Positions 15,110 to 24,220 of a stretch of 31,098 nt of DNA are shown in pieces (positions within the stretch are counted from its first letter, which is position 1; each line of letters opens with the position of its first letter). The notes below the pieces were generated by a model. That model was not told where the DNA came from and did no database searches. It worked only from the letters and a program-made list of their open reading frames with translations. Position numbers and translations under genes: made by a program. The DNA is from a virus. The DNA is taken from the IMG/VR virus record IMGVR_UViG_3300025770_000065, positions 1-31,098 of that record; one strand, given 5' to 3'.

Positions 15110-15934
15110 ATGGCAAAGAAAAAAGCCGTCGCTCACACTGCTATTGCAGAAGAGCCACAAGTGGAAGCACAGACGCCACCTAAAAAATCTGTCAAAGTAG
15201 AACCTTCAACCCCCAAGTGGGAAATTAAAGACCGAAGGTATATGCTAAAGAACGGCCAATCGCCGTTAACCTTCACTATCAAATCAAGAGAAATCTATTG
15301 GTTTGATGAAGATAAAAATTACGAAAGGGAACTTAAGTATACAAAAAACCAGAAGACTGTGTTTGTGGATGAATTTAAAGGCGATGCGCGTTTAGATCAC
15401 ATCACTTTTGAAGATGGGGTTTTGTATGTACCAAAACAAAAGCAGCCGTTACAAAAGCTCTTGTCACTGTATCATCCTGATTTAAACAAATTGTATGTAG
15501 AACACAATGCTGTTCAGGATGCGGTGGATGAGATGGATTCTATTGAGGCAGAGATTGAGGCTTTGATGTTAGCTAAGGACATGGATATGGACCAAGCAGA
15601 AGCAGTTATGCGTGTAGAGAACGGAAGTTCGGTTACATCTATGACTTCGAAGGAGCTACGCCGCGATCTATTAATCTTCGCTAAGAAAGAGCCAAAGCTG
15701 TTTATGAGTTTAGCTACTGATGAGAATGTGGAAATCCGCAATATGGGTATACGAGCTGTTGAGGCGCGCATTATCGATCTTGCACCGGACCAGCGCACTT
15801 TCACGTGGACATCAAATAACCGCAAGTTGCTTACAGTCCCTTTTGATGAGAATCCTTATTCGGCACTAGCCGCATATTTCAAGACCGACGACGGTATTGA
15901 AGTCTACCAGAGCGTAGAAAAACGATTGAAGTAA
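15110..15934 (+). CDS. Conserved-type protein after the capsid gene, unknown
   Basis: A 274-residue protein. Residues 1-37 are Lys/Pro/Ala-rich and probably disordered. About 38-120 alternate strands around PLTFTIKSREIYWFDEDKN, FVDEFKG and GVLYVPKQKQPLQKLLSLYH. A coiled-coil segment follows at ~138-170 (DEMDSIEAEIEALMLAKDMD). The end is compact, with DQRTFTWTSNNRKLLTVPFD and NPYSALAAYFKTDDGIEVY. From memory, proteins of this layout occupy the slot after the capsid gene in crAss-like and related Bacteroidota phages and are virion-associated; the precise role is not known to me. It is bracketed by two RNA hairpins, so its expression may be set apart from that of the capsid. Confidence 0.7.
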   Translation: MAKKKAVAHTAIAEEPQVEAQTPPKKSVKVEPSTPKWEIKDRRYMLKNGQSPLTFTIKSREIYWFDEDKNYERELKYTKNQKTVFVDEFKGDARLDHITFEDGVLYVPKQKQPLQKLLSLYHPDLNKLYVEHNAVQDAVDEMDSIEAEIEALMLAKDMDMDQAEAVMRVENGSSVTSMTSKELRRDLLIFAKKEPKLFMSLATDENVEIRNMGIRAVEARIIDLAPDQRTFTWTSNNRKLLTVPFDENPYSALAAYFKTDDGIEVYQSVEKRLK

Positions 15935-15944
15935 TCAAACCTAT

Positions 15945-15983
15945 TTGTGTGATCCGGGTCGCTTAGGCGGCTCGGAAACACAA
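15945..15983 (+). terminator. Strong two-part hairpin without a T tract
   Basis: Outer stem TTGTGT/ACACAA (15945-15950 with 15978-15983) and inner 9-bp stem CCGGGTCGC/GCGGCTCGG (15954-15962 with 15967-15975, two G-U pairs) close the tetraloop TTAG. A small GAT/AA internal loop separates the stems. No run of T follows, so it may be a processing or mRNA-stabilising structure rather than an intrinsic terminator. It ends 14 nt before the next start codon and could also influence translation of that gene. Confidence 0.55.
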
Positions 15984-15997
15984 TATAAACACCAGTT

Positions 15998-16690
15998 ATG
16001 GCATTAAGTGTAGACACTATTTATCAAAAGGTACTTGCAATCCTGAATAAGGAGCAGCGAGGTTATATAACACCTGAAGAATTCAACCTTTTTGCTAATC
16101 AGGTCCAGATGGACTTATTTGAGCAATACTTTTACGATATCAACCAGTTCGCTAGAATCGACGGAAATGACCTCGATTATGGCGATATGGTGACTAATTT
16201 GCATAATAAGATTAGTTTATTCGAAACAGAAGTGACATTAACTAGAAACGGTAATTACTTTTCTCTACCCGCTGACCTATACAGAATTGGGACAATAACA
16301 TACGGTTCCATTGAGGTGGAGCGTGTAACAAAAAACGAATACATCTATGCGAATTCTGCGCCTCTTACAAAGCCTAGTAACAAACGTCCGCTCTATACTA
16401 AAAATAGTAGTGGAATCAAAGCTTACGGCGATACTGAATTTTATACTACAGGGGATATTGATTGCAACTATGTTAAAAAACCTGTTAAAGTAGTCTGGGG
16501 TTATTCTACCGTTGGCGGATCCGCTTTATATAATTCGGGGGCGTCAACAGACTTTGAGTTGCACGACTCAGAAGAGGTTGATTTGATTACTGGGATTTTG
16601 GAGCTTAGTGGCCTATCCCTCAGTGATTACAATATGGCTCAAACCGCGGCTGGCATGGATGCTAGATCTACTAACCAAGAAAAAGCTTAA
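15998..16690 (+). CDS. Neck (ring) protein, first
   Basis: A 230-residue protein beginning with a helical segment, IYQKVLAILNKEQRGYITPE, then EFNLFANQVQMDLFEQYFYD. Strands follow (GNYFSLPADLYRIGTITYGS), and it ends with an acidic patch, DFELHDSEEVDLITGILELSG. This resembles a head-to-tail connector of crAss-like and related phages, where two small proteins follow the post-capsid gene and precede the tail stabilisation protein. It would sit under the portal. The next gene starts 3 nt downstream. The neck assignment is from synteny plus sequence character. Confidence 0.65.
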   Translation: MALSVDTIYQKVLAILNKEQRGYITPEEFNLFANQVQMDLFEQYFYDINQFARIDGNDLDYGDMVTNLHNKISLFETEVTLTRNGNYFSLPADLYRIGTITYGSIEVERVTKNEYIYANSAPLTKPSNKRPLYTKNSSGIKAYGDTEFYTTGDIDCNYVKKPVKVVWGYSTVGGSALYNSGASTDFELHDSEEVDLITGILELSGLSLSDYNMAQTAAGMDARSTNQEKA

Positions 16691-16693
16691 CAA

Positions 16694-17563
16694 ATGGGAA
16701 TACTCACAGGCACTGATCAAAGCTATTACACCGATGCTGATTCCTATGGGAATTACCAGTTCACTTCGTTAGATGATATCATAAGCAACTTTATGGTTGT
16801 ATACGTGGGTGAGGGCAAAGCTATATCTAAAGTGAAAAGATTAGACGTAGCGTTTCACGCCCAGAGAGCGTTACAAGAACTCAGCTACGACACTTTGCGC
16901 AGTGAAAAGTCGCAAGAACTTGAGCTGGACACCACCATGTCTATGCCCATTCCCCGAGACTACGTGAATTACGTAAAAGTCACATGGGTGGATGGTAATG
17001 GTGTAGAGAGAGTCATTCAGCCCGCACGTAAGACAAGCAACCCATCAGCGATAGTACAAGACATCGACTATAGCTACATGTGGGATACGGCCGGGAACCT
17101 GCAAACGGCGAGCAACTCGTCCACTTGGACTAAGTTCCGTGAAGCTACCGGAAAAGCCGATATTGAAAAAGCTTATCAGCAAGAGGAGCAGGGCTATGGC
17201 CAACGGTTCGGCATCGACCCTCAATTTGCAACAGCTAACGGGACTTTCTTTATAGACCCTGTTCGCTCAAAAATATATTTCAGTTCAAACCTAGCTTCGG
17301 CTATTGTAACTTTGAAATACATCTCTGATGGCGTTGCCACAGATGCTGAAATGAAAGTGCATAAATTTGCAGAAGAGGCTGTGTACAAATTTATCGCTTA
17401 CGCTATTCTATCCACGAAATCCAACGTACCTGAGTACGTTATTCGTAGATACAAGAAAGAGCGGTCCGCCACAACTAGACAAGCAAAACTTAGATTAGCA
17501 AATCTTAAATCAGAGGAACTCGGCCAGGTAATGCGTGGCAAGTCTAAGCAAATAAAACACTAA
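16694..17563 (+). CDS. Neck/tail tubular protein of P22 gp4-like type
   Basis: A 289-residue protein with the signature VAFHAQRALQELSYDTLRSE (residues ~52-70) that marks head-completion and tail tubular proteins of this lineage. Strand-rich segments follow (LELDTTMSMPIPRDYVNYVK, RSKIYFSSNLASAIVTLKYI), then a helical C-terminus (AEEAVYKFIAYAILSTKSNV, then RYKKERSATTRQAKLRLANL) ending in a basic tail. Proteins of the P22 gp4 kind bind the portal and open into the tail. It lies 3 nt before the stabilisation protein gene. Family assignment is moderately sure. Confidence 0.7.
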   Translation: MGILTGTDQSYYTDADSYGNYQFTSLDDIISNFMVVYVGEGKAISKVKRLDVAFHAQRALQELSYDTLRSEKSQELELDTTMSMPIPRDYVNYVKVTWVDGNGVERVIQPARKTSNPSAIVQDIDYSYMWDTAGNLQTASNSSTWTKFREATGKADIEKAYQQEEQGYGQRFGIDPQFATANGTFFIDPVRSKIYFSSNLASAIVTLKYISDGVATDAEMKVHKFAEEAVYKFIAYAILSTKSNVPEYVIRRYKKERSATTRQAKLRLANLKSEELGQVMRGKSKQIKH

Positions 17564-17566
17564 GCT

Positions 17567-20500
17567 ATGCCTGAACTTAAGCACACATTCACCTCCGGTA
17601 AAATGGATAAGGACTTGGATGAGCGCCTTATCCCAAACGGCACTTATGTTGATGCGGTAAACGTTCAAGTCGGTAGCTCAGAGTCAGGAGACCTAGGCGC
17701 TATAGAGAACGTCCTGGGTAATACTCGACGCAGCACGTTGCCCGGTTTGCTTAACCCCTCGACAGTGGGATCAATCCACGACAATTCCAAAAACTTAATT
17801 TATTGGCTAATCACATCTGATAATGTGGATTGTATTGCAGAATACAGCCCCGCTACGGGTGTTATTACCCCCGTTTTAGTCGACACTGGTAGTGTTTTAA
17901 ACTTTAGTGTGGATAACCATATTACCGGCATCAACATCCTTGATGACATGTTGATGTGGACGGATAACCTGACGGAGCCTAAGAAGATAAATATTAGTAC
18001 TTTTAAAGACGGCTCCACTAACGGGTTCGGGACACACACCCAAGTTTACGGTCACGCATTCACAGAAAGGGACGTGACAGTCGTTAAAAGAGGCCCTAGG
18101 CGTACACTTACAGCTAGTGCTAAGAGCACCTTAAAGCTAGGTACAACTGTAGGTACGGGGCTAGATCCCGTGACTGTAACTTTCAATTTTACAACAACTG
18201 TTGGTTCCACATATGCTATAAAGAAGCCCGGTGAGGCTGTTAGCTTACTCGTTAACAATCAAGCCCATCCTAACTGGGATGTGGGTGATGTGGTTTCGTT
18301 GAAGTCCGCTACATTAGATCACCGAAATTTTGAATCAGACCTGGAGGTAAGAGTAGTGATTACATCTATCACAGGGACCACATCGATTACTGTAGGGGCT
18401 ACAATTAGCTCTATTTCCCCTGATGTACCCAATGGTTCAACCGAGTGGTCTTGTGTATACGAAGAAGACAGCCCTATTTTTGAGAAGAGGTTCCCTCGGT
18501 TTGCTTATCGCTGGAAATATGCCGACGGGGAGTACTCTCCATTTTCCCCGTTTACCCAACCGGTTTTCAATGCTGGTGAGTTTAAATACAGAGCTGGGGA
18601 CGGTCACAACTTAGGGATGACCAATAACGTACGCACCGTGACACTCTCCGCTATGGAGACTCCGCCTGAGGAGGTTATAGAAGTCGAGCTTATCTATTCT
18701 AACGCCGGTAGTGCTGGTGTTTTTGTAGTAGAAAAAAGCGACATAGCTACAACATCATTTACTGTTACTTCTGAGATCATAGATCTAGTGGTTGGTAGCG
18801 ACCAACTCACAAGGGTGTGGGATGCTGTCCCCCGAAAGGCTAAAGCACAAGATATCACGGGTAATCGGGTATTGTATGGCAACTACACCGAGGGATACAA
18901 TATGACTATTGGTTCTTCCGCTAATAAATTATTCCCTGTACTTAGCACATCTGTTACCAATACTAGCCACCCGCAGGTTGACACTGGTCGCCCATCTATT
19001 AAGTCCATCCGCTCTTATCAAGTTGGTGTAGTATACGGGGACAAGTATAACAGGGAATCCCCTGTGTTCACATCCGACGGAGCAGCCTTTACTATTCCTA
19101 AAGCTAATGCTAAGGATATTAATGCTATCAATGTATCCGTCACTTCTGGCTGGCCTGTATGGGCTACTTACTTTAAGTATTATGTCAAGGACGTATCTAA
19201 CTACTATTACAATTTAGCCCTCGACCGCGTATATAAGGCTGATGACGGTAACGTTTGGTTGTCTTTTGCATCTACAGAGCGTAATAAGCTCCTTGAGGAT
19301 GACTATATAATTCTGAAGAAGAGACATAACGACTCAGGAGCCGTCACTGGACCAGCTAAGTTCCGGGTACTTGACATATCCAATACACCGCCATCAGATC
19401 TAACCCTGTCCAGGAAATTACAAATTAAGGCGGCCATAAAGACTAAACTAGGGAACCTCGACCCGCAAGTGGGGCAGTCACAATTTTACTTTCAAGGTCC
19501 CGAAGAGGCCTACGAGCCGGACTTTGTTGCGCATATGAAGTCGGGCGCTGTGATCCGGCTATCATGGCCTCACACAGTCTCAGGGCTGACCACTGTCACT
19601 GACTACTACGAGGTGCGCTCAGTCGAAATAGATCGGAGTGTCAACGCCTCGGCTAACTGGGATAAAGTAGGGTTTACTGTCACTATGACAAAAAGCTTTT
19701 CCGCTTACGAAGCGGATCTAGTTAACGTCGTTAGTGCAACCGCTACAACTATAGAGATATACTCAGAAGAGACAGAAAATAAGCCTGAATTTGAAGGTAA
19801 GTTTTTTGTTAAAATTCACCGCGACCCAGGACTGGAAGAAAATATTATAAACCAAACTTCGCAATGGGTTAGCTCATGGGAACCCATCGGGAGCTCAGGC
19901 GCTATAGATATAACTTCTATTACGGATCCGACCGCTCCGGCAGGCAACCCGCCACCCGCTCTTATATGGGGAGAACATGCTAATGCCCATCCCCAGTCTC
20001 TTTTAAGTGTGCCACTCGATGGTCAGGATTGGATAGGCATAGGCGTGGACAACAATGAGTACATATCAGCTACAGCAGGTGGCAGCAACTCGGTTTCGTC
20101 CCCCTCATTTTTTAACCTTGATGCTTCCGGACAACGAATCACTAAGACAGGCATAGCTTTCTATGATGATCTTCTAATCGTAGGCAACTACGTTAGGTTC
20201 GACCAGGATCCTTCGTCTAAACGCTACGAGATAAAGAGTGTGGTTGATTATTCCACTACCCGAGACGGAGATGATGGGACTAATTCTTCGTTTGCTAAAG
20301 AGAACATGCTCGCCCATAAGGTTGTTACCTTCACTGAGCCTGTGACCGGGACCTGGGCCGTTGCCTCCCCGTCAGCTATGGATATGGCAGTGGATGTGCC
20401 AGCGGGCATTTGGACTGATCAACTGCAGGAAAACGACCTGGTCCTAGCTTCGCCCAACCCAGCGGTATTTGAAACGGAACCCGCAGACCACATTGACATT

Positions 20501-21973
20501 GATTTGTACTTTGAAGCCTCCGGAGCTTATTATACAGCGGACCACGGGAGCGCTCAAACGTTAGATTGGAGTAACTGCTACTCCTTTGGTAACGGTGTGG
20601 AATCAGATCGTATTAGGGATGACTTTAACGCGTTGCGCATGGGTAAGGGCATCAAAGCCTCCATGCCTGTGGACGAACCCTATGCAGAAGAGAATAAAAC
20701 AAACGGTCTTATATTCTCAGGTATCTACAACTCTACTCGTGGAGTAAACAACCTGAACCAGTTTTCATTAGCAGAGGGTATTACTAAAGATCTTAACCCC
20801 GAATACGGATCGATTCAAAAGATCCACGTTAGAGACACCGATGCAATTGTTCTATGTGAGGACAAAGTGCTACGTGTACTAGCAAACAAGGATGCCTTGT
20901 ATAACGCTGACGGTAATACTAACGTTACCTCTAGCCGAGCCGTTTTAGGAACAGCCATGCCTTACAGTGGTGAGTTTGGTATTAGTACCAACCCTGAATC
21001 TTTTGCGCAGTATGGCTTCCGAGCTTACTTTGCTGATAAATCACGAGGAGTGGTGATCCGATTGTCTAGAGATGGCCTGACGCCGATCTCAACGCGTGGT
21101 TTGACTAGATGGTTTGCAACGAACTTGACCAATAATACTGGTAACATCATTGGTTCTTATGACGAGCACAACGGCTCTTACAATATATCTTTAGACTCAA
21201 CGACTGTGTCTTTTAAAGAGAACACCTTAGGCTGGGAGTCTTTTAAGACCTTTGTGCCTGAAAGCGGGTTATCTCTTAACGATACATACTACACCTTCAA
21301 AGGAGCGGATGTATGGTCCCACGATAATGCGGTCCGCAACACTTTTTACGGCGGGGCATTAGCTCCATCGACTATTACGGTTGCGTTAAACGACTCTCCT
21401 TCTGAAGTCAAGCGTTACAGTACTGTAGGATATGAAGGTTCCACAGGATGGGCTGCAACAGCCTTCCTTACCGATTTAGAGACAGGAGGAGGCATGACCT
21501 TTACGAATAAAGAAGGTAAGTGGTTCTCTCAAGTTAAAGGAGCAACAACAACATGGACGGACGACTCATACACTGGCAACATTGACTTCGCTGCTAGCAC
21601 AACTAAAGGGCTTGGGACAATCAGCAGCGTTACTACGAGTGCTTCAAATAACGTCTTAACCTTCGTTGGTGTCGTAAATGAATCCCTTCAGCCTAACAGT
21701 GGAGATAAGGTCTTTGCTGAAAGAGCAAGTGGTATATATACTGTCGGGGAGTGTATAGCAACCACATCTAACACGGTAACCGTAGCTTTGCCATTAGCTC
21801 CCCCCAGTGGTTGGTTGCCGCCAGTCGCTGGTGAGTTTGCCTTCTTTGTAAAAAACACTGAGGTTAATACTGGAGGATTAGCTGGATACCACGCAAAATT
21901 AACACTGTCTTCTTCAGAGTCTGCGATGACGGAACTGTTTGCCGTCAACTCGCGGGTAACAATTAGCAGTTAA
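17567..21973 (+). CDS. Tail stabilisation protein (large tail/hub protein)
   Basis: A 1468-residue virion protein. The N-terminus, HTFTSGKMDKDLDERLIPNG then TYVDAVNVQVGSSESGDLGA, is the signature I associate with the stabilisation protein of crAss-like phages, counterpart of the P22 gp10 class. Beta-propeller-like blocks follow (NLIYWLITSDNVDCIAEYSP; LDDMLMWTDNLTEPKKINIS). Near the end comes a hub-like region with DKSRGVVIRLSRDGLTPIST, GLTRWF and IIGSYDEHNGSYNISL (~1165-1215). The large middle is strand-rich with no enzymatic motif. It would clamp the tail tube and carry the fibres. The start at 17567 is 3 nt after the upstream stop. The family's usual length varies; 1468 is long but not unusual as far as I know. 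Confidence 0.82.
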   Translation: MPELKHTFTSGKMDKDLDERLIPNGTYVDAVNVQVGSSESGDLGAIENVLGNTRRSTLPGLLNPSTVGSIHDNSKNLIYWLITSDNVDCIAEYSPATGVITPVLVDTGSVLNFSVDNHITGINILDDMLMWTDNLTEPKKINISTFKDGSTNGFGTHTQVYGHAFTERDVTVVKRGPRRTLTASAKSTLKLGTTVGTGLDPVTVTFNFTTTVGSTYAIKKPGEAVSLLVNNQAHPNWDVGDVVSLKSATLDHRNFESDLEVRVVITSITGTTSITVGATISSISPDVPNGSTEWSCVYEEDSPIFEKRFPRFAYRWKYADGEYSPFSPFTQPVFNAGEFKYRAGDGHNLGMTNNVRTVTLSAMETPPEEVIEVELIYSNAGSAGVFVVEKSDIATTSFTVTSEIIDLVVGSDQLTRVWDAVPRKAKAQDITGNRVLYGNYTEGYNMTIGSSANKLFPVLSTSVTNTSHPQVDTGRPSIKSIRSYQVGVVYGDKYNRESPVFTSDGAAFTIPKANAKDINAINVSVTSGWPVWATYFKYYVKDVSNYYYNLALDRVYKADDGNVWLSFASTERNKLLEDDYIILKKRHNDSGAVTGPAKFRVLDISNTPPSDLTLSRKLQIKAAIKTKLGNLDPQVGQSQFYFQGPEEAYEPDFVAHMKSGAVIRLSWPHTVSGLTTVTDYYEVRSVEIDRSVNASANWDKVGFTVTMTKSFSAYEADLVNVVSATATTIEIYSEETENKPEFEGKFFVKIHRDPGLEENIINQTSQWVSSWEPIGSSGAIDITSITDPTAPAGNPPPALIWGEHANAHPQSLLSVPLDGQDWIGIGVDNNEYISATAGGSNSVSSPSFFNLDASGQRITKTGIAFYDDLLIVGNYVRFDQDPSSKRYEIKSVVDYSTTRDGDDGTNSSFAKENMLAHKVVTFTEPVTGTWAVASPSAMDMAVDVPAGIWTDQLQENDLVLASPNPAVFETEPADHIDIDLYFEASGAYYTADHGSAQTLDWSNCYSFGNGVESDRIRDDFNALRMGKGIKASMPVDEPYAEENKTNGLIFSGIYNSTRGVNNLNQFSLAEGITKDLNPEYGSIQKIHVRDTDAIVLCEDKVLRVLANKDALYNADGNTNVTSSRAVLGTAMPYSGEFGISTNPESFAQYGFRAYFADKSRGVVIRLSRDGLTPISTRGLTRWFATNLTNNTGNIIGSYDEHNGSYNISLDSTTVSFKENTLGWESFKTFVPESGLSLNDTYYTFKGADVWSHDNAVRNTFYGGALAPSTITVALNDSPSEVKRYSTVGYEGSTGWAATAFLTDLETGGGMTFTNKEGKWFSQVKGATTTWTDDSYTGNIDFAASTTKGLGTISSVTTSASNNVLTFVGVVNESLQPNSGDKVFAERASGIYTVGECIATTSNTVTVALPLAPPSGWLPPVAGEFAFFVKNTEVNTGGLAGYHAKLTLSSSESAMTELFAVNSRVTISS

Positions 21974-22017
21974 CTAACTGCAGTAAAGAGTAATACTAAT
22001 AAAGTAAAAATATAATT

Positions 22018-22632
22018 ATGCCAAACGCAAATCTAATGATGGAAGGTACAAGTAACTTCGCCCAAGGAGTGGGTAAGGTTGCGGGTGCCTATGGTTCCAG
22101 AAAACAAAGCAAAGCTGAAGTTGATAGGACACAAGAGGCCTACGGTATCAGCAGAGACGCCTATTTTGATTATGACATGTCAAACCCGTTCTCTGGGATG
22201 CAGAGCAACTGGGCTAACGCTACCGTTAATCTTGAAGCTAACCGCTTCGAAGAGCAGAGTAATCAAAGTGATTTCGCAACAGCTATAGCAGCCCTCCAAG
22301 CGGGAGGAACTGGAGCGGCGGCTGTTAATGCCACATCAATGCTTAATCTACGTGGACGGCAGGTGGCTCAGAGAGCTACGCGCATCGGAGCTCAGGAGTC
22401 AGCAATACAACGCGGTATGGCACAAGGACAGGACCGTATGGATTTGATGGGTGCACAGACCGACTTCAAAATACAAGCATCAAACTTAGACAGACTAGGT
22501 ACCGCTTTCGGAATGGACCAAGCCGCTTATGCGGCAGCAAGTAATGCAGAGATGAACCGCAAACAGATGTTGTATACCGGGTGGGGTGAAGTTGTTGCGG
22601 GAGGATTGGAAGTAACAGCTGGATTGATATAA
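22018..22632 (+). CDS. Internal virion (ejection) protein, T7 gp14-like in character
   Basis: A 204-residue protein rich in Ala, Gln, Gly and Met. It has long helices, for example TAIAALQAGGTGAAAVNATS and QESAIQRGMAQGQDRMDLMG. A mildly hydrophobic end, GWGEVVAGGLEVTAGLI, could insert into membrane. The layout (NPFxxM, a Gln/Ala-rich repeat-like middle, a glycine-rich hydrophobic C-terminus) matches small internal proteins that leave the head first and form a channel in the host envelope, such as T7 gp14. It comes after the tail protein and before two larger internal proteins, the same order of function as T7 gp14-15-16. Sequence homology to gp14 itself is not claimed. Confidence 0.6.
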   Translation: MPNANLMMEGTSNFAQGVGKVAGAYGSRKQSKAEVDRTQEAYGISRDAYFDYDMSNPFSGMQSNWANATVNLEANRFEEQSNQSDFATAIAALQAGGTGAAAVNATSMLNLRGRQVAQRATRIGAQESAIQRGMAQGQDRMDLMGAQTDFKIQASNLDRLGTAFGMDQAAYAAASNAEMNRKQMLYTGWGEVVAGGLEVTAGLI

Positions 22633-22645
22633 TAAAACACAAATT

Positions 22646-24211
22646 ATGAGTAACATATCAAAAACTTTAATTGAAGGAGAACGCTCATTGCGCTCACAAA
22701 CCAATAGGCGGGCTTATATGGATTCCGCCCCTGCTCTAAAGAAAACCTTTGATGCTACAGCAAAAAGCGTAGGTGATGCGTGGCAGGAGATCATAAATGA
22801 AGACAAAGTGGTCAATGCTGCTTACCAAGAATTGCATGATGGTCTACCTGACGTGGTGGATGCTTCGCTGGAAGGGATGAGCGACGCGGGTGTACATAAA
22901 AATGCCTTAGCGGCTCAGACAAAGCATGCGGAAGACTTGGTAGAAGCGTATGGTACGCTGGTAGGTGAGTCACAAGGCTTGTCTGGCAAATGGGGGTCTA
23001 AAGCAGTAGCTAGAAAAAAAGAGATTAGATCAGAGTTGCAGGATCTGACTAAAAAATTAAAAGTTATGGTCGGTGAAAACTCTAAGCTTAAAACGTACTT
23101 AGAGAACATGAAGGAGAATGGTCGACATGTTTCCCTAGGCAACATGCATACCGAAAAGGGGCGGAAAGCTTACGATGCCAACGCCGCCCTAGAAGCCGGT
23201 GATCAGAAGGAGATTGAGTTTGACAATAGTCCCTCCGCTCAGGGAAGTGAGTCCATGATGACAGATGGCCAGTCTGGCCCGGGAGCAATACCCACTGTCC
23301 CTGAGGTAAAGGTAATAACATACAACGAGAAAGGTGAAATGGTGATCGGTGGAAAGTACTCGTTAAAGGATTTGGGAGGGCTGGAACCAAAAGCTTATGA
23401 TACAGCTAAACTTATTGGGGATAAGCTCATGGAGTTTAATCAGATGACTTTTAAAACAGGTGTTGAAAACCCCTCAGAATGGAAGAACGCCTCAGCGGAC
23501 TTTGCCGCTGGACTTATGAGTATGGATGACGCTACAGTTATGTCTCTGGCTACTGACCGGTTGATACAGGGTATCGATCCTAAAGCACTGGTGTCGCCCT
23601 CAACGGTTAATTCTGGAAATATGAAAGACATACGAGAAGAGCTTGTAGCCTCCCTTCTCCTTGTAGCCGAGGATCATTATGCAGCAGGTATACCTGAACG
23701 CCAGAACTACTTGGACAATGCAGCCGATGAGGCTGCTAAATTGCAGGGAAAAAACTATAGCAGCTATAATAAAGGAAATAAGGATAAGGACGGGGGGGGC
23801 AAATCACTCACCCCTGCAGAGAAAAGGGCTCAGACAAAAATCACCCAGACAAAAACAGCTCAGACGGCATTTACAAACTTCAGGGACATTTCGAAGGAGG
23901 ACATGGCTAGCAAGGAAACGAGGGAAAAACTACTTCGCTCTTTAAGAAGTAATATGAACTCCAATCTTAAAATAAAATTTCAAGGACTCGATAAAAAGGT
24001 GGGAATTAAAAGAATGGAAATTAGTGAGTTAGAAGATCTGCCAGGGACTATAGTGCTGACGGTTTATGGGGAAGGCAGCGAAGGGGACAAGTTACAAAAA
24101 ATGATTCCCGTTGACCTCAATAAATGGGATGCAGAAATTCCGGCATTTAGAGAGTTCATACAAAATGAGCTTTTACTCCAACAGTGGGAAGCTGAAGAGA
24201 TAATCAAGTAA
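22646..24211 (+). CDS. Internal virion protein, 521 residues, unknown
   Basis: A charged, mostly helical protein. Residues 1-165 look like a long helical or coiled-coil region (WGSKAVARKKEIRSELQDLT, KKLKVMVGENSKLKTYLENM). A Gly/Ser/Pro-rich linker (~195-225) and a globular helical part follow, then a Lys/Thr/Gly linker (~375-415, including KDKDGGGKS and an AQTKITQTKTAQT stretch). A small beta-containing end follows, RMEISELEDLPGTIVLTVYG, then an acidic helix. Position between the gp14-like gene and the giant gene suggests an ejected virion protein comparable in role to T7 gp15. The linker is encoded across a run of 8 G (23792-23799). No enzymatic motif is visible. Confidence 0.6.
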   Translation: MSNISKTLIEGERSLRSQTNRRAYMDSAPALKKTFDATAKSVGDAWQEIINEDKVVNAAYQELHDGLPDVVDASLEGMSDAGVHKNALAAQTKHAEDLVEAYGTLVGESQGLSGKWGSKAVARKKEIRSELQDLTKKLKVMVGENSKLKTYLENMKENGRHVSLGNMHTEKGRKAYDANAALEAGDQKEIEFDNSPSAQGSESMMTDGQSGPGAIPTVPEVKVITYNEKGEMVIGGKYSLKDLGGLEPKAYDTAKLIGDKLMEFNQMTFKTGVENPSEWKNASADFAAGLMSMDDATVMSLATDRLIQGIDPKALVSPSTVNSGNMKDIREELVASLLLVAEDHYAAGIPERQNYLDNAADEAAKLQGKNYSSYNKGNKDKDGGGKSLTPAEKRAQTKITQTKTAQTAFTNFRDISKEDMASKETREKLLRSLRSNMNSNLKIKFQGLDKKVGIKRMEISELEDLPGTIVLTVYGEGSEGDKLQKMIPVDLNKWDAEIPAFREFIQNELLLQQWEAEEIIK

Positions 24212-24220
24212 ACGACCGAT

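Noticed and set aside
21966-21981. Stem GCAGTT-AACT-AACTGC at the end of the stabilisation protein gene
   Set aside because: Only 6 bp, overlaps the stop codon and has no T tract; too weak to call a terminator.
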